NCBI GenBank assembly: GCA_037693485.1 | Contig: CM075350.1 | Location: 65,390,001 to 65,454,000, forward strand | DNA length: 64,000 nt | Reading direction: 5' to 3' | From: Kitagawia praeruptora | Lineage: Eukaryota > Streptophyta > Magnoliopsida > Apiales > Apiaceae | Part shown: positions 11,544-22,776 of the stretch, piece after piece | Layout of the letters: the number at the start of each line of letters is the position of its first letter | Numbering within the stretch: the stretch's first letter is position 1 | Made by a program: the position numbers and the translations under genes | Notes under the pieces: generated by a model | What the model saw: only the letters and a program-made list of their open reading frames with translations | What the model was told of the DNA's origin: nothing | Database searches by the model: none

Positions 11544-13907
11544 ATGGCACCCAAACAATCCTTTTCTCAAACTAACTTTGAATTCATTATGTGGTATTGA
11601 TGATAATGCATCTCTCACTATAGAATGCAATGTTTTGAAAAGAAATACACACACATCACTCAATTCACAAAATTCAAATGCACTTATTCCACTCTGTTTC
11701 ACCAAGCACATGGCTGATCAAGAGCCTCATCTTGATGTAGCACTACTCTCCGGGTATGTTGTCTTCTCCCTTGAGAATGAAGATGAATTAGACCCAAATT
11801 CAGTTAACCCACATTCTACTCCATACATTCCTATCAGATCATCTAGACAACCAAAGACCACAAAAACAACCTTGCAAGAATCCAAGAAAAGACCCTTGGA
11901 AACTGGTGTTGGTAGTAGTTCTGAGAATGTTGAGGGAGAAACTGCACATGATGCAGTAAATAAGGATGTTAGTGAAAGTGAACCCACAGTGGTTCCTCTT
12001 GAGCCTAAGAAGAAGAGAGCTAAGAGGGCCAAAGCCACTGTCAGCCACCCCACAGTCTCACAAAAGGCTGTGGAGGATAAAAGGGAATCAAACACATCCC
12101 TAGGTGCTTCTTCTCAACAAGAAGTATCTATTGAAGCTGGCCTTCCCAAGGCATCCTATAAAGAGTCAGCACAACCTCATGTACTCACTCATGAGGAGCC
12201 TACACTTGCAGAAATGCACACAGAGATAGGGCACAGTGAGGGTCATGAAACTTCTACTCTTGATGTTCCACAAGTTACCCCTGTGGAACAGCAAAAAATC
12301 TCTTCTAAACCATCATCTTCTTTATTCTCCAATCTATCAATTGTTTCTTCTCAACAACCTAGAGAAGGGGACAGTCCAATCCCTTCAGGTTTTGATCATC
12401 CATCTCAAGTCATGGATGAGCCCCCATCAAGTGGTCCACAAGAACCCATTTTTCAAAGTGAAATGGATACCACTCCCTCAAACACTGAGCTAGATCAAGA
12501 TGGTACTCTGCCAGAAAATGAAACAACCAACATCTTGGTCGAACTCCAGAAAGCAACTGACCTTCAGGAAGTTGCTGTCATAGCCTCAGCTGCTGTCAAA
12601 GACACCACAAAAGTTGCTGTCAACCCACCTGTGGACAGTAACATTTTGGGTAAAAATGTTGTCACCTCTACACAGCTTGATCATGATATAGTAATTGTTG
12701 AAGATGCTTCAGATGATGATCAAATAACTATCTCTGTTATTAATGTACAATCTAAACTTTCTACTTCTTCAACTAAAATGCATGCAAGTACTGCTCATAC
12801 CCATGCATCTAGGATGAGTGAGGGAGTGAAAAGAAAAAGAGAGATAAAAGAAAAGAGAGGTGAGCATAAAAATGAGAGGTAGCCAAACGAGCTGGCAAAA
12901 GGTGAGGGACTTGAGCATGTCCAGAGTGAAATTGAGGGAACCCCACACACAAAGGCACTAGGCCTTGAGAGTCATTCTGTGAGGAGTGATGAGATCACTC
13001 AGAAAAACAATGAGAGTGTGAGAAACCCTATAGCCTCCTTGCCCCAGTCTCTTTCTTTGCCATCAAAAAGATTGAGAACTGGTGGTCCTTCTAAACAAGC
13101 TGAATCAAGGTTGGAATCCCTTGAGGGCAGATGTGCATCCATGAAAGCCAAACTTGATGCTCTGTCCACTATGGTAGCTACTGGTTTTGATGATATTCAA
13201 CAGACTCTTCTATCATTCTCTGTTATCCTTGGTGCTGCCAACTCAACTAAGGGGAGAAAGTGGTAGATCAGAATAAGGGTAAAGGAAAGCAAGTGGTAGA
13301 TCAAGAGAAAGTGATAAATCAGAATAAAGCAAACCTGGTAGAGAAGGAGAAACAAGGTAGAGCTACAGGTGAGGGGGAGCCAAGAAGTGAGGGGGAGCAA
13401 GTTATGGAAGAAGATGGAGATGGAAGTGAGGGGGATCAAGAGGAAGAAGAAAGAAACTTTGGTGAAGAACTGAAGGATGCTGGAATTGGTGAATTGATTG
13501 AAGGAGAAATTGATGGTGATGCAGTGTTATTATCAAAAAAAATATTGGAGCAATTAAAGAAGACTCAAAAGTCTGAGAGAACAGTACTGCCACCACTGAA
13601 AATCAATGAGCCAAATCTTGAAGAAACTGAAGCTCCATTCTAGAAGTTGCAGAAGGAATGGAGAGAAAAAGAAATTCAAAATGCTATGGGTAAAGGCAAA
13701 ATGCCTGAGTATGTGAACATATCTACTGGAACTACTTGGTCAGATGGAAGTGAATATGCCCCTGAAGATGCAGAATTGATGATGGTTGATCACATGGAGA
13801 GTACTTTGAACAACAGAGATGAAGATTTCAATAAGTTGGTGGATGAATCAATTAGTGAAGCAAGGGGAGCTTTCAGTGATAGTACCTTTCAGGTTCACAG
13901 GATATAG
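11544..13907 (+). pseudogene. Copia-style accessory ORF, copy B (longer C-terminus, multiply broken)
   Basis: The ATG and first dozen codons (11544-11577) match copy A. A ~600-base deletion then puts them out of frame with the rest, removing nearly all the conserved N-terminal domain. The main frame runs 11578-12882, stops (TAG), and resumes in the same frame at 12979-13266. It shifts near 13255 and continues 13260-13643, TAG, then 13647-13907. The preserved C-terminal half has a KKKRAKRAK basic cluster, a Ser/Thr-rich linker, a short coiled-coil-like stretch (ESRLESLEGRCASMKAKLDAL, split here at 13105-13175), and a highly acidic Gly/Glu-rich tail. The protein family is unknown. It shows what copy A lost beyond its junction. 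Confidence 0.7.
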
Positions 13908-13910
13908 ACT

Positions 13911-14033
13911 CAGATACGTGAGTATCTTCGTATATGGTAAAGGAACTCCCGATTCACCCTTACAACTTGTTATTACCATATTGAAAACACTTTTAATGGA
14001 CCTCCTCTCATATGTAATAAGTTCCCGCTGTAG
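13911..14033. other. Short noncoding linker before solo LTR
   Basis: No ORF or motif is seen. There is no polypurine tract before the LTR, which argues against this LTR being the 3' LTR of the copia remnant upstream. Confidence 0.4.
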
Positions 14034-14038
14034 ATGAA

Positions 14039-15101
14039 TGTTGGGATTTATGGGTGATAGCATAGAGACAACTTAACTATATTTCCCTGTACTTAGTTTT
14101 TACTAAGTTGAACATACTGTCACAGCCAGAGTATGTCTTTGTAATCGAATAATTGCTGTCATGTAATAATTGTATGATTTGGGAGAAGTTCATACATTTG
14201 TTCAAGCCTCAAGGAATACATCCAGAAGACAGCAAGAATAAAAGTTACTGTCATGTTCTTGACAGTAAGGTTACAAGAAGACAAATGTTGCAAAGTCATG
14301 ACAAAGCTATATCCGACAGCAACATTGGCTGAAGCATGGGACAGTAACATTCTCACACTTGACAGCAAGTCTGGAGTTCCGACAGCAACATTGGCGGGAC
14401 CTCGTACTATCAACCACTGAATATTTCTTTGACAGCAGACTCCGCGGTTAAGGTTGTTGTCACATTGGATTATTTGATTTGGGTAATTTTCTCAGTCAAA
14501 GCCCGTGACAGGTTACATGTTTAAGAAACAGATTTGCTGCAACACTCTATCGTTTGTAGCAGACCTGCAAAGATTACGACAGAAGCTTAAGAGATTCACA
14601 AGACAAGGCTGGTCAATTCGAGGTGTATGTAATATCCACATCTACTAGAATTGTATTAGCTAGAAATAGAAAGAATCTAGGTTGCTTTACTTGTAAGGTT
14701 TATCCTATATGTATAGCAATTTAGGAAAGTCACATGGGTGTGCAAATTGTAATGAGCTACCACTTGAAAACGACAGCAGCTCAACACCCCATGCGATAGA
14801 GACAACAGAGTATCTTAGTCTACTTAGATACACATCTCAGATTCTTTTCTATGCACATGTATGCACACGAAGCAATCTTGTAATCTCAAGAGACAACGAT
14901 GCTGGAGAACATTTTCTCTAGGTTGTAGCAACACTTCACACAAGATAAATAAAACATTTATTTTTGTGAGAAATCTTGTTTCACTTATTGCTTGCATACA
15001 TCTAATGATAACTTATAATCTTTATCATCGTTGTTGTTTTAAAGATTGAATTTTATCAGTATTGCATTCAACCCCCCTTCTGCAATACTCCGAGACCAAC
15101 A
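14039..15101 (+). mobile_element. Solo LTR, copia type (TGTTGG...CCAACA), TSD ATGAA
   Basis: It begins TGTTGGGATTTATGGG and ends CTCCGAGACCAACA, giving 6-bp inverted ends. The 5 bases before it (14034-14038) and after it (15102-15106) are both ATGAA, a perfect target duplication around a single LTR. The tail ATTCAACCCCCCTTCTGCAA is typical of copia U5. The LTR is crowded with TGTCA/TGACA words (for example GACAGCAAG, GACAGTAAC), as is the accessory region of units A and B, which suggests related families. Confidence 0.75.
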
Positions 15102-15106
15102 ATGAA

Positions 15107-16390
15107 TATGATGGGCTATCAGTTACATCTCCAACCTCGACTTAAGGACAATAACATGTTCAAGTCCCTTAGTCAAAGGATCAGCTAGGCTATCTTGAGT
15201 TCAACAACTATGATCCTATCAAACATTAAATCCCTTATAGACTTTAGTCTAACTATTATCAAAATTTTATTTAATATGCAATAGTCATAAATTCCTGTGT
15301 TGTTTAGTATTGGTATCATAAGTTTTTAATTTAAATTTGTTATTAACGGGATTCATATCTTAAATATTTAGCACAATAATTTAAATATAAATATTATTTA
15401 GTATCAAATCTAGCGATTCTCATCTATTTATTAAAAATCTAATGATAATTATTTTTTTTATGATTGAAACGTTAAACCAAATTAGAAATAGTTATATTCA
15501 TCTTTTTATTATAATTTGAGTACCGTACATCTAGTGTTAGTTAATATTTCAATTTTAAATGTCAACATTTATTTTATCATTCTTCAGCGAAATCTTTCAT
15601 CTTTTGAAATATGGAAACTTTAACTTAAATTTTATTCTTTTGCAATAGAAGTTGTTATTACTTATATGATACATATTTCTTTAATGAAATTGATGTAATT
15701 TGTGATGATATTCTTGTACATAATCGAAGGAAATCATATATGAGACGTATTAATCATATATGTTGCCATTTTGATCATATATAACGATTATTATGTATTA
15801 TTGAATGACGATTGTGTATCGTTTTAGATTATTATTATTTTTTAATATATTAAAAGTTATAAACTCATTAATGTAAATTCAAAATAGAGGCTAAAATTTT
15901 AGATTTATACCTAATAGTATAATACATTACATTATAAATCATGTCTTTGTAGTTATGCCGTTAATTAAATAAATAGGTATTCAGGTTTAATTAAAGTTCT
16001 AATTAAAGGTTGACCTTTGGTTAAATTTTATTTTGTATTATGTTATTTTTTTCATAAAGTTATTTATTAAATATTTCTAAATTTTAGGTGGAGTTATTCT
16101 GTTTTCAAACATTAAAGTTTATTATCTAAATTTTTGGAAACAATTTGTGTGTTTTTCGATTAGATAATAATTTTTTTAATAAAGAAAATTCATATTCAAG
16201 ATATTAATTATTTTTACAAAAATGTACATTTTGAAAAAAAAAAAAGAAATCAAACGGGTTTTACAAATTTAAATTATTTGTGCTTTTAAATTGCACGAAT
16301 GAAGCCCCCAAGAGATGCCAAAATTCAAAAACTTTTATGAATCCAAGAATTTATCAACCACAGAAACTAGTGACAAAATCATTCATGAAT
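15107..16390. other. AT-rich intergenic DNA, nothing recognised
   Basis: Very AT-rich sequence with no ORF, repeat boundary or RNA gene that I can support. Confidence 0.6.
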
Positions 16391-16429
16391 AGACTCAACA
16401 TTTTTTTTTTGAAGTTAACTAAAATTTCA

Positions 16430-17294
16430 TTAATGCGATAAATCACTCATAATAGTCTCCACCAAATTGGTAGGAGGAGATGAGAATACAATGAAGCAAT
16501 TTAACAAACAAGGGATTCTAGCTAAGCTATGTGCCACCTTGTTGGCTTGCTTCCTTATATGATTAACACAAACTATAGGTGGGTCTTGTAACAACATCTT
16601 GTACTGATCGATCACATGCCCCACCTCCAACAAATTTTTTATGCCACCATGTAGAGCTCTAAATGTCAGCAAAGAATTTGTTTCCACCACAGCTATTCGA
16701 CCTTAGTAACTCAGCAGCCATGACAACGCTTCTCTGACTCTAACACACTCAGCCTCAAAGAAAGTTGCTGGACGAGGTAAGGTCATGCTCATCTCTTAAA
16801 AAAAACACCTTTATGATCTCGAATAACCATCCCCAAGTGAAAAAGAATCAGCTCTTGGAAAGAACTAAGCATCAACGACCCAACGTTGACCTTGATTAAT
16901 CCTCTATCTGGAGGCTTCCATCTTCTAGCTTCACTGACTTCTCCTACTCTTCTTCTGGTTCTTGGTTGCATACACTGCCTAGATGCTTTCCAGTCCCTCA
17001 AAATTTTGAAACTATTCCCCATTACAATTGATGGATTCACCATTTGGTTGTTCCACACTTTTTGTTACGCCAAAACCAAATTTCCCATAAAGCTACATAG
17101 ATATTGACTACCTCATCATGCTTTGCCATTTCCAGTTTATTGAGCACCCATTGAGGGGCTGACAATACATCCTTCATATCGAAGTTCAAATTAATAGCAT
17201 GCCAGCAGCTTCTTGTAAATGGACAGTCAAAGAACAGACACAATAATTGTTCAACATCCCCACTGCACATGGGAAAAGTGATAGGAATCTCCAC
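16430..17294 (-). pseudogene. LINE ORF2 C-terminus: zf-RVT and RNase H-like domain
   Basis: Three overlapping fragments in different frames show MCSGDVEQLLCLFFDC (zinc-binding zf-RVT type), then RRWKPPDRGLIKVNVG and VIRDHKG (start of the plant RVT_3 RNase H-like fold), and finally NHIRKQANKVAHSLAR, the conserved end of that fold. Frameshifts separate them at about 17040 and 16700-16790. Confidence 0.85.
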
Positions 17295-17363
17295 ACCTTT
17301 GTTTCACAGCCTACTGCGAATAGGGACATTATCATGACAAAAAAGCCAGACAAAGATCTTTAT

Positions 17364-18387
17364 TTAGTGAGGGATAGACAACCTCCATAAACGACTCCAC
17401 CCACCTGACTGAATACTCCTCGAGTTACCAGTAAATTGATTTTGCCATTCTCTATATCCAATCTTCACAACATGACGTTGAGGTACCCCTGTGGCCTGAA
17501 TAGCTTTAGCATCATCATCACTAAATAACTCACGAATATTGTCAGAGTCCCAGATCTTCGTACTTGGGTGAAATAAAGTTGAAACTGTCCCATTCTTCCC
17601 CTCATACATTTGAAGCTTGCCCACCTTATAATCTGTTTTTTGTGCTAACCAGGGATCTCGAGTTGCCACCACTAATTGACCATCTCCAATAACCCATCGA
17701 AAGCCATTTGCCAAAAACTCGTTTGTTTGCCAAATACTAGTCCAAATAAAATTTGCTTTAGCACCCTTCCCAGCTTCCAACATATGCACGTCTGGAAAAT
17801 ATTGAGCTTTGAGTACTCGTGAAACTAGGAGTTCAGGATTTTGAATACATTTCCAGATATGCTTGCCTAGAATTGCTACATTAAAACCAAACAGGTTCTT
17901 AAATCCCAAACCCCTCTGCACTTTGCATCACACATCGAATCCCAAGCCAGCCACCTAACACCTTTGTTGCTGTTAGAACCAGAGCTCCACCAGTATGCAT
18001 TAAACATTCTCTCAATCTCCTGTAACAAGGATTTATGTAGCAGAAAATAGGTCATGCAATAAGAAGACAGTGCTTGTGCCACAATCTTAATCAAGATCGA
18101 TTTTCCAGCTCTAGAAATCGGTTTTGCTTTCCAACCATCAATTCGTTTAGTAACATATTTTTTTAAGAATCCAAACACTCTCTTTTTTGATCTCCCTATC
18201 AATGAAGGTAACCCCAAGTTTCTACTTGCTTGTCTCTTCTCACGTTCGAACTATGGAACACACCAGACTTCATGAAATTAACTGCCTGACCTGAAGCAGT
18301 TGCATAATTTTCAAGAATCCCTTTAATGTATAAAGCCACTTCAGCTGTAGCTTTGAAAAACAAGAAGCTATCATCAGCAAAAAGCAA
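17364..18387 (-). pseudogene. LINE ORF2 RT palm/thumb and connection region
   Basis: The catalytic box reads LFADDSFLFFKAT (the F-ADD variant of YADD) at about 18350-18385. It is followed by the GLPSLIGRSKKRVFGFLK and LIKIVAQALSSYCMTYFLL segments and by WRLSIPH near 17364, all standard in plant L1 ORF2. The frame changes at about 18200 and 17900. Confidence 0.85.
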
Positions 18388-18689
18388 GTGAGTGATCTCA
18401 GGGGCATTCGGGCTTATACGACAACCATGAATCTTTCCTTCTTCAGCAAATTAGATAATCCTTCAACACAGAACAGAAATAAATAAGGAGACAGGGGGTC
18501 TCCTTGATGGAGACCTCTTTTCAAATTTATTGGACCCACTGTCATTCCATTGAAACAAACCTCATAGGAAACAGTTGTAACACATCTCATAATCCAATTA
18601 ATTCATTTGTTACCTGAAGCCCAATGACTGCATCCTCTGCTTTAAAAATTTCCAGTCCACCTTATCATACGCTTTACTGATATCTAATT

Positions 18690-19181
18690 TTAATGCAACG
18701 TCCCCCACTTGACCTTTTTTCCACCTCTCATATGATTGATGATTTTAAAAGCCACTACAACATTGTCAGTAATACAGCGTCCTGGCACAAAAGCAGATTG
18801 CTTCTCGGATATCAAGCCTGGGAGAACACTCTTCAATCTATTTGCAAGTACCTTAACCACAATCTTATATAAAACATTACATAAGGCTATAGGTCTTAGA
18901 TCTTTTAAGCAACACGCGTTGTCCTTCTTCGAAATTAAAACAACATTAAAGTTATTTAAATCAGCTGGAAATGAGTTACCTTGCAGCCAACCCTTACAAC
19001 ACTCAAAGACTTCCTTTCCCAATACTTTCCAAATTTTTTTGTAGAAAGCTGGGTTCAATCCATCAAGACCAGATGCTTTATCAGGATGCATCTGACTCAT
19101 AGCAACTATAAATTCTACAAAAGTCACCTCTCCTGTTAAATGCTCATTTTGTTCCTGACTAATGACTCTAGGACATTCCAT
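18690..19181 (-). pseudogene. LINE ORF2 reverse transcriptase fingers
   Basis: A 163-codon fragment carries KASGLDGLNPAFYKKIW, LISKKDN, LRPIALCNVLYKIVVKVLAN, SAFVPGRCITDNVVVAFKI and HMRGG, the conserved N-terminal RT blocks of plant L1 elements. It is interrupted at 18690 by a frameshift before the remaining palm segments. Confidence 0.92.
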
Positions 19182-20384
19182 CTATTCATTCGAAGCTCCT
19201 TCCCCTGGTTCTGCAAAGACATTACTGAAATATTCATGAATCAACTCACACATCCCTTCCTCGTTATCGACTCGAGAACCATCATCTGCCATCAAGAAAT
19301 TAATACGATTCACTTTCCTTCTTGTTGTAGCACTTGCATGGAAAAACTTCGTGTTTTCATCTCCCTTGAGCCAAAACAATTTCGCCCTTTGTTTTCCATA
19401 TAGTTCTTCATGTAAAAGAATTTCATTTAGGCGATCTCGAGTTGCTAGAAACTCCTTCACTCCTTGGGTATCACTCTTGTCTCGTAAAGAATCAATCGAA
19501 GCCTTTTTCATTTTGACTTTCGCTTTAAATTTATTGAAGAAATTCCTCCCCCATTTCTCCATATAGCTAGATACAGAAATCAACTTTGGAAGTAAATGTG
19601 AAGAAGGAAGGTTCTCCCAATGGCTAGTTGCATCCTTAACAAACGATGGCTCCTTAAGCCATGTGTTTTCAAACCTGAACCTGAAAGTCTTTTTCGGGAT
19701 AGCAACATTAATCAACTCCAGAAAAATAGCATCATGATCTGAAACTTCTATTTTAATGAATGTTAACTTACACAAAGGAAACAAAGTCTTGCGAAGGCTC
19801 TGTCAAGTTTCTCTTGTACCCAGTTGTCCTTCCCACGACTCTTGTCCTAAGTAAAACATCCACCTTGAAGTTCCACTTCAGACAATAAACTCTCATCCAA
19901 TGCATCTCGAAACCCTCTCATTAACGATTCTGGATGTGGATGGAGATCTTTCTTATCTGAACTATAAAGCAAATCAATAAAATCTTCCATAATACAACAT
20001 GGGAAACTTGAAATTCTGGCTAGCCTACAAATCAACTCCCACGACTGCTTTCGTTTTGAATGATCAAGGAAGTCGTAGAAGAAAGTCAATCTGAGCATTA
20101 TTTTCATAAAACACTAAATCTACATGATTTTGAGAGTACCCTGTGATGTTACATTCTACGCCACTTTTCCATAACACAACAAGACCACCACTTCTCCCAA
20201 CTCGATCTACTGAAAAACATTGAGAAAAACCCAACTTAATGCGGAGCTCTTCAATTCTACTAGTAGCTGAAATTGTTTCTATAAAAAAAAGTACATCAGG
20301 ATTACGATCTCTAACAAGATTGTTTAGAACTCGAATTGTACGAGCTTTCCCAAGGCCCCTACAGTTCCTACTTAGGCAATTCAT
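19182..20384 (-). pseudogene. LINE ORF2 N-terminus: APE-like endonuclease and linker
   Basis: ATG at 20384 starts NCLSRNCRGLGKARTIR, the plant ORF2 start (normally ...SWNCRGLG; here Trp is replaced by Arg). Next come DVLFFIETISA, FSVDRVGRSGGLVVLW, the DFIDLLYSSDKK-HPHPESLMRGFRDAL block, and KIEVSDHDAIFLEL, which contains the SDH catalytic motif. In a live element this domain nicks target DNA. Frameshifts near 20080 and 19800, and a stop at 19847 where GGCFTW is expected, inactivate it. Confidence 0.9.
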
Positions 20385-20410
20385 TGTCCCTGGTTAGCTT
20401 GCTGCGCAAG

Positions 20411-20869
20411 CTTAGCCAATATAGAAGTAGAAGATTTAGTGCAATCAGCTATAAAAAGCTCAGAATCTGATTTTGTTGTGTCGAAACTATTATTCATAAT
20501 GTGTTTTTTTTTAAAAATTTTTTGACTTGTTTTGATATTTTATATAAATTATAATTTTTTACTTATGTTAGAATTTCACTTAAATTGTTATTTCATTTAT
20601 AATACATGTGAATTATGTTAAAATTTCAAAGAATATATAACTTAACATATATTAATTAATTATATATTAACTATTTTTATATAAAGTAGTATGCAATTAT
20701 TTAATCAAAATCTACGCATATATGGTATGCGTGTTTTTTTTTACCAAAATCTAAGCATATGTGACTAACAATATGTATAATTTACCAATATGCGTGAGCA
20801 TTAAATATTACGAATAATATACACGTGAGCGTTAAAGATTAAAATTGCACTAATTATTTTTTTAAAAAG
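20411..20869. other. AT-rich noncoding DNA
   Basis: No ORF. It contains the phrase GTGAGCGTTAAAGATTAAAA, which recurs in modified form near 21380, 21540 and 30580, showing an old dispersed repeat. Confidence 0.5.
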
Positions 20870-20871
20870 TA

Positions 20872-21171
20872 CTCCCTCCGTCCCAATTTGTTAGATCCTA
20901 TTTGATTTTCATGGAGATTAAGAAAATTCTGTTTGACTTGCTAGGTGGTAACATGTGGTTGGTTGGGTGTGAAAGTGGGTGTATAAAAAATGGGTAAAGT
21001 AGAAAATTAGTGGGGGTAATAGTATTTATTTAATAAAAAGGAGTTATAAAATAGAGAAGTAGTGGGTGTAATAGTGAAAAGTAGTGTTCAAAAATAGTAA
21101 GTTTAGTAGGTTCATTATTTTTGGGACGTCTCAAAAAGGAATGAGTGTCATACAAAATGGAACGGAGGGAG
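20872..21171. mobile_element. Stowaway-type MITE (Tc1/mariner), TA target duplication
   Basis: The ends are CTCCCTCCGTCCCAATTTGT on the left and the complement of CTCCCTCCGTTCCATTTTGT on the right, the well-known plant Stowaway TIR. TA dinucleotides flank both ends (20870-20871 and 21172-21173). It is 300 bp long and noncoding, and would need a Tc1/mariner transposase supplied in trans. Confidence 0.93.
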
Positions 21172-21173
21172 TA

Positions 21174-21650
21174 TTTAACATTGTAAATGATATATATGGG
21201 AGCTTGGAAGATTATAAATGCACCAAAATCTGTAATAATAATAATAATAATTGCATTTTAGAAATACGATTAATATCTAATTTAAGTAAGTGAACATAAT
21301 AAATGTATCTATTTGAATATTTATATTACTTTTATTTAATTGAGATTTGTCAACGACAAAATTTATACGTACACATAATATACATGTGAGGTTAAAGATT
21401 ATGAAAAATATAATACATCAAAATATTGAAATGCATTTATGTCATATGTTGATTTATGATTAATATCCGAATTGGTTTTAAATAAACATAAATGCATCAA
21501 TTTTTTTAAAAAAGTATTTAATATTGTAAATAATATATACGGGAGCGTTGAAGATTAGAAGTGCACCAAAATCTATAACGATAATAATAATTGCACATTA
21601 GAAATACGGTTGATGCCTAATTTAAATGAATATAATCAAAGAAAATTTAC
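21174..21650. repeat. Diverged direct repeats (GGGAGCKTKGAAGATTA... family)
   Basis: About 21185-21300 and 21535-21640 are diverged direct copies (ATATAYGGGAGC, GTGCACCAAAATCT, ATAATAATTGCA, TTAGAAATACG). The part at 21330-21500 is also homologous to 30530-30690 in the same orientation (TTTAATTGAGATTTGTCAA, TTAAAGATTAT, TATCATATGTTGA), about 9 kb away. Confidence 0.6.
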
Positions 21651-22427
21651 CAAAAATACTAGGTTTACTAGTTTTTTTTTTTGCATAAATACTACCTTCT
21701 CAAATTTATTACAAAAATACGGGATTTCTACTTTTTTATTGCAAAAATACGGTCATCTTTTTATTTCATTTCCATTCAGCGCTCTTTATTTCTTCTACTT
21801 GTTCAGGAATCACACACATCGGGACTTTTATCTCCACCTCCAACTCCGATCATCAACCCCACCCCCGTCTCCGTCACAGCTCTTCACCCCACCATCACCA
21901 TCACCAACGACGACGTCTTCATCGTCGACCATCAACCAAGCCCGACCTCGACCTCCGGCGCCGCAGGCGTCTCCAACCTCCATCTCCGACGTATTTCTCT
22001 AACCTCTATCTCCGATATTGGTTGATTTCGGTGAGATTTTTGTAATAACCTCTATTGTGGTCTGTTCTCTGTCGATTTATGCAATAACCTCTATTTTGGT
22101 ATAAGATGGTATGTGTATGTGTGTGATTGAGGTTGCACAAAGTTTTTAAGTATGGGGTGGGTTGAATATGATTGATTTGTGTTGTTTCGATTCTGGACTC
22201 TTGTTGGATTTTTGGTTGCATGTGGTTGTTTCTAGTTATATTTTAAATATACTAAATTGTCAAAAAGCATATAGTTGATTTGGTGCTTGTAAATCGATGA
22301 ATTGTAGTTGATGGATATAAAATTTAGAAATTAGATTTTTGGTATAATTATTTGTGAGAGCTTGATCCAGTATGTTTTGCATAAATTCCCAGAAGCCCAT
22401 TTCGGTAAATGTCTAAAATATGCCAAG
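21651..22427. other. Noncoding region with a pyrimidine-rich, GC-richer segment
   Basis: 21650-21780 is AT-rich with repeated CAAAAATACGG. At 21830-21990 composition changes abruptly to C-rich, coding-like DNA (CCACCTCC, CGACGACGTCTTCATCGTCG) without a convincing ORF. It may be a captured 5' end of a gene, but the origin is unknown. Confidence 0.35.
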
Positions 22428-22439
22428 TTTTTTTAGTCT

Positions 22440-22740
22440 TTGATGGGGAGTTATAGGGTTTGTGATTTTGCTCCATTTGTGTTTGATTTGCTTGTAATGT
22501 CGCTTTTCCAGGAGAAAAGGATTAATCAGGCTGTGGAGGTTGTTAGAATGTTGCGTTCTCGCGGTATGTATTTAAAGATTAGTACTTGTAATGGTTTAAT
22601 TGAGAACGTTTGTAAGTGTCATGATTGTTTTGTTGGTTATGATATGTATAAAGAGATTTTCAGGGTGTTAGTGGGAATGGTGTGAGGGTGGTTGTGCCGA
22701 ATGTACATACTTTTATTGTGCGGAGGTTTGGGTGCACAAT
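22440..22740 (+). pseudogene. Pentatricopeptide-repeat (PPR) gene fragment
   Basis: The translation VFDLLVMSLFQEKRINQAV, VRMLRSRGMYLKISTCNGLI, GYDMYKEIFR and then, in a shifted frame, VPNVHTF matches the pattern of successive 35-residue PPR helices (VFDLLVKALxxEGRIDEAV and so on). PPR proteins bind organellar RNA. Only two or so repeats remain. The frame stops at 22685 and shifts near 22660. It lacks both ends of any PPR gene and sits among repeats, so it is most likely a captured or decayed fragment. Confidence 0.7.
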
Positions 22741-22776
22741 TCATCTTCAGCATCTCATCCATTACAACCCATATTA

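Larger units (their letters stand above)
4941..13910 (+). repeat. Tandem-duplication unit B, split by an LTR element
   Basis: Unit B comprises 4941-5086 (matching 2767-2912) and continues at 10959 (ATGGATGTTTGTGGATG, matching 2909 onward). The intervening 5.9 kb is a later retroelement insertion. Relative to unit A, unit B lacks about 600 bases: CTTTG at about 11577 joins directly to AATTCATTA, corresponding to unit A positions about 3533 and 4128, with a short TTTG microhomology. It extends about 1.5 kb further downstream (12385-13910) than unit A. Confidence 0.8.
16401..20400 (-). mobile_element. L1-type LINE (non-LTR retrotransposon), degenerate, minus strand
   Basis: Read on the minus strand, the order is APE-type endonuclease, reverse transcriptase, zf-RVT and RNase H-like domain, then a poly(A) tail seen as ten T at 16401-16410. 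ORF1 (gag) is absent, so the copy is 5'-truncated just before the endonuclease start. Frameshifts and stops break ORF2 many times. No clear target-site duplication was found. Confidence 0.92.

Noticed and set aside
13848..14063. Minus-strand 71-codon ORF over the end of copy B and the LTR start
   Set aside because: Crosses an element boundary; no domain.
14039..15101. 3' LTR of the copia remnant upstream
   Set aside because: The ATGAA duplication brackets the LTR alone and there is no polypurine tract, so a solo LTR fits better; not fully excluded.
16886..17107. Plus-strand ORF within the LINE
   Set aside because: Antisense of the zf-RVT/RNase H-like region.
21610..22025. Two overlapping Pro/Ser/Thr-rich ORFs
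   Set aside because: Low-complexity translation of a C-rich patch, no domain, poor start context.
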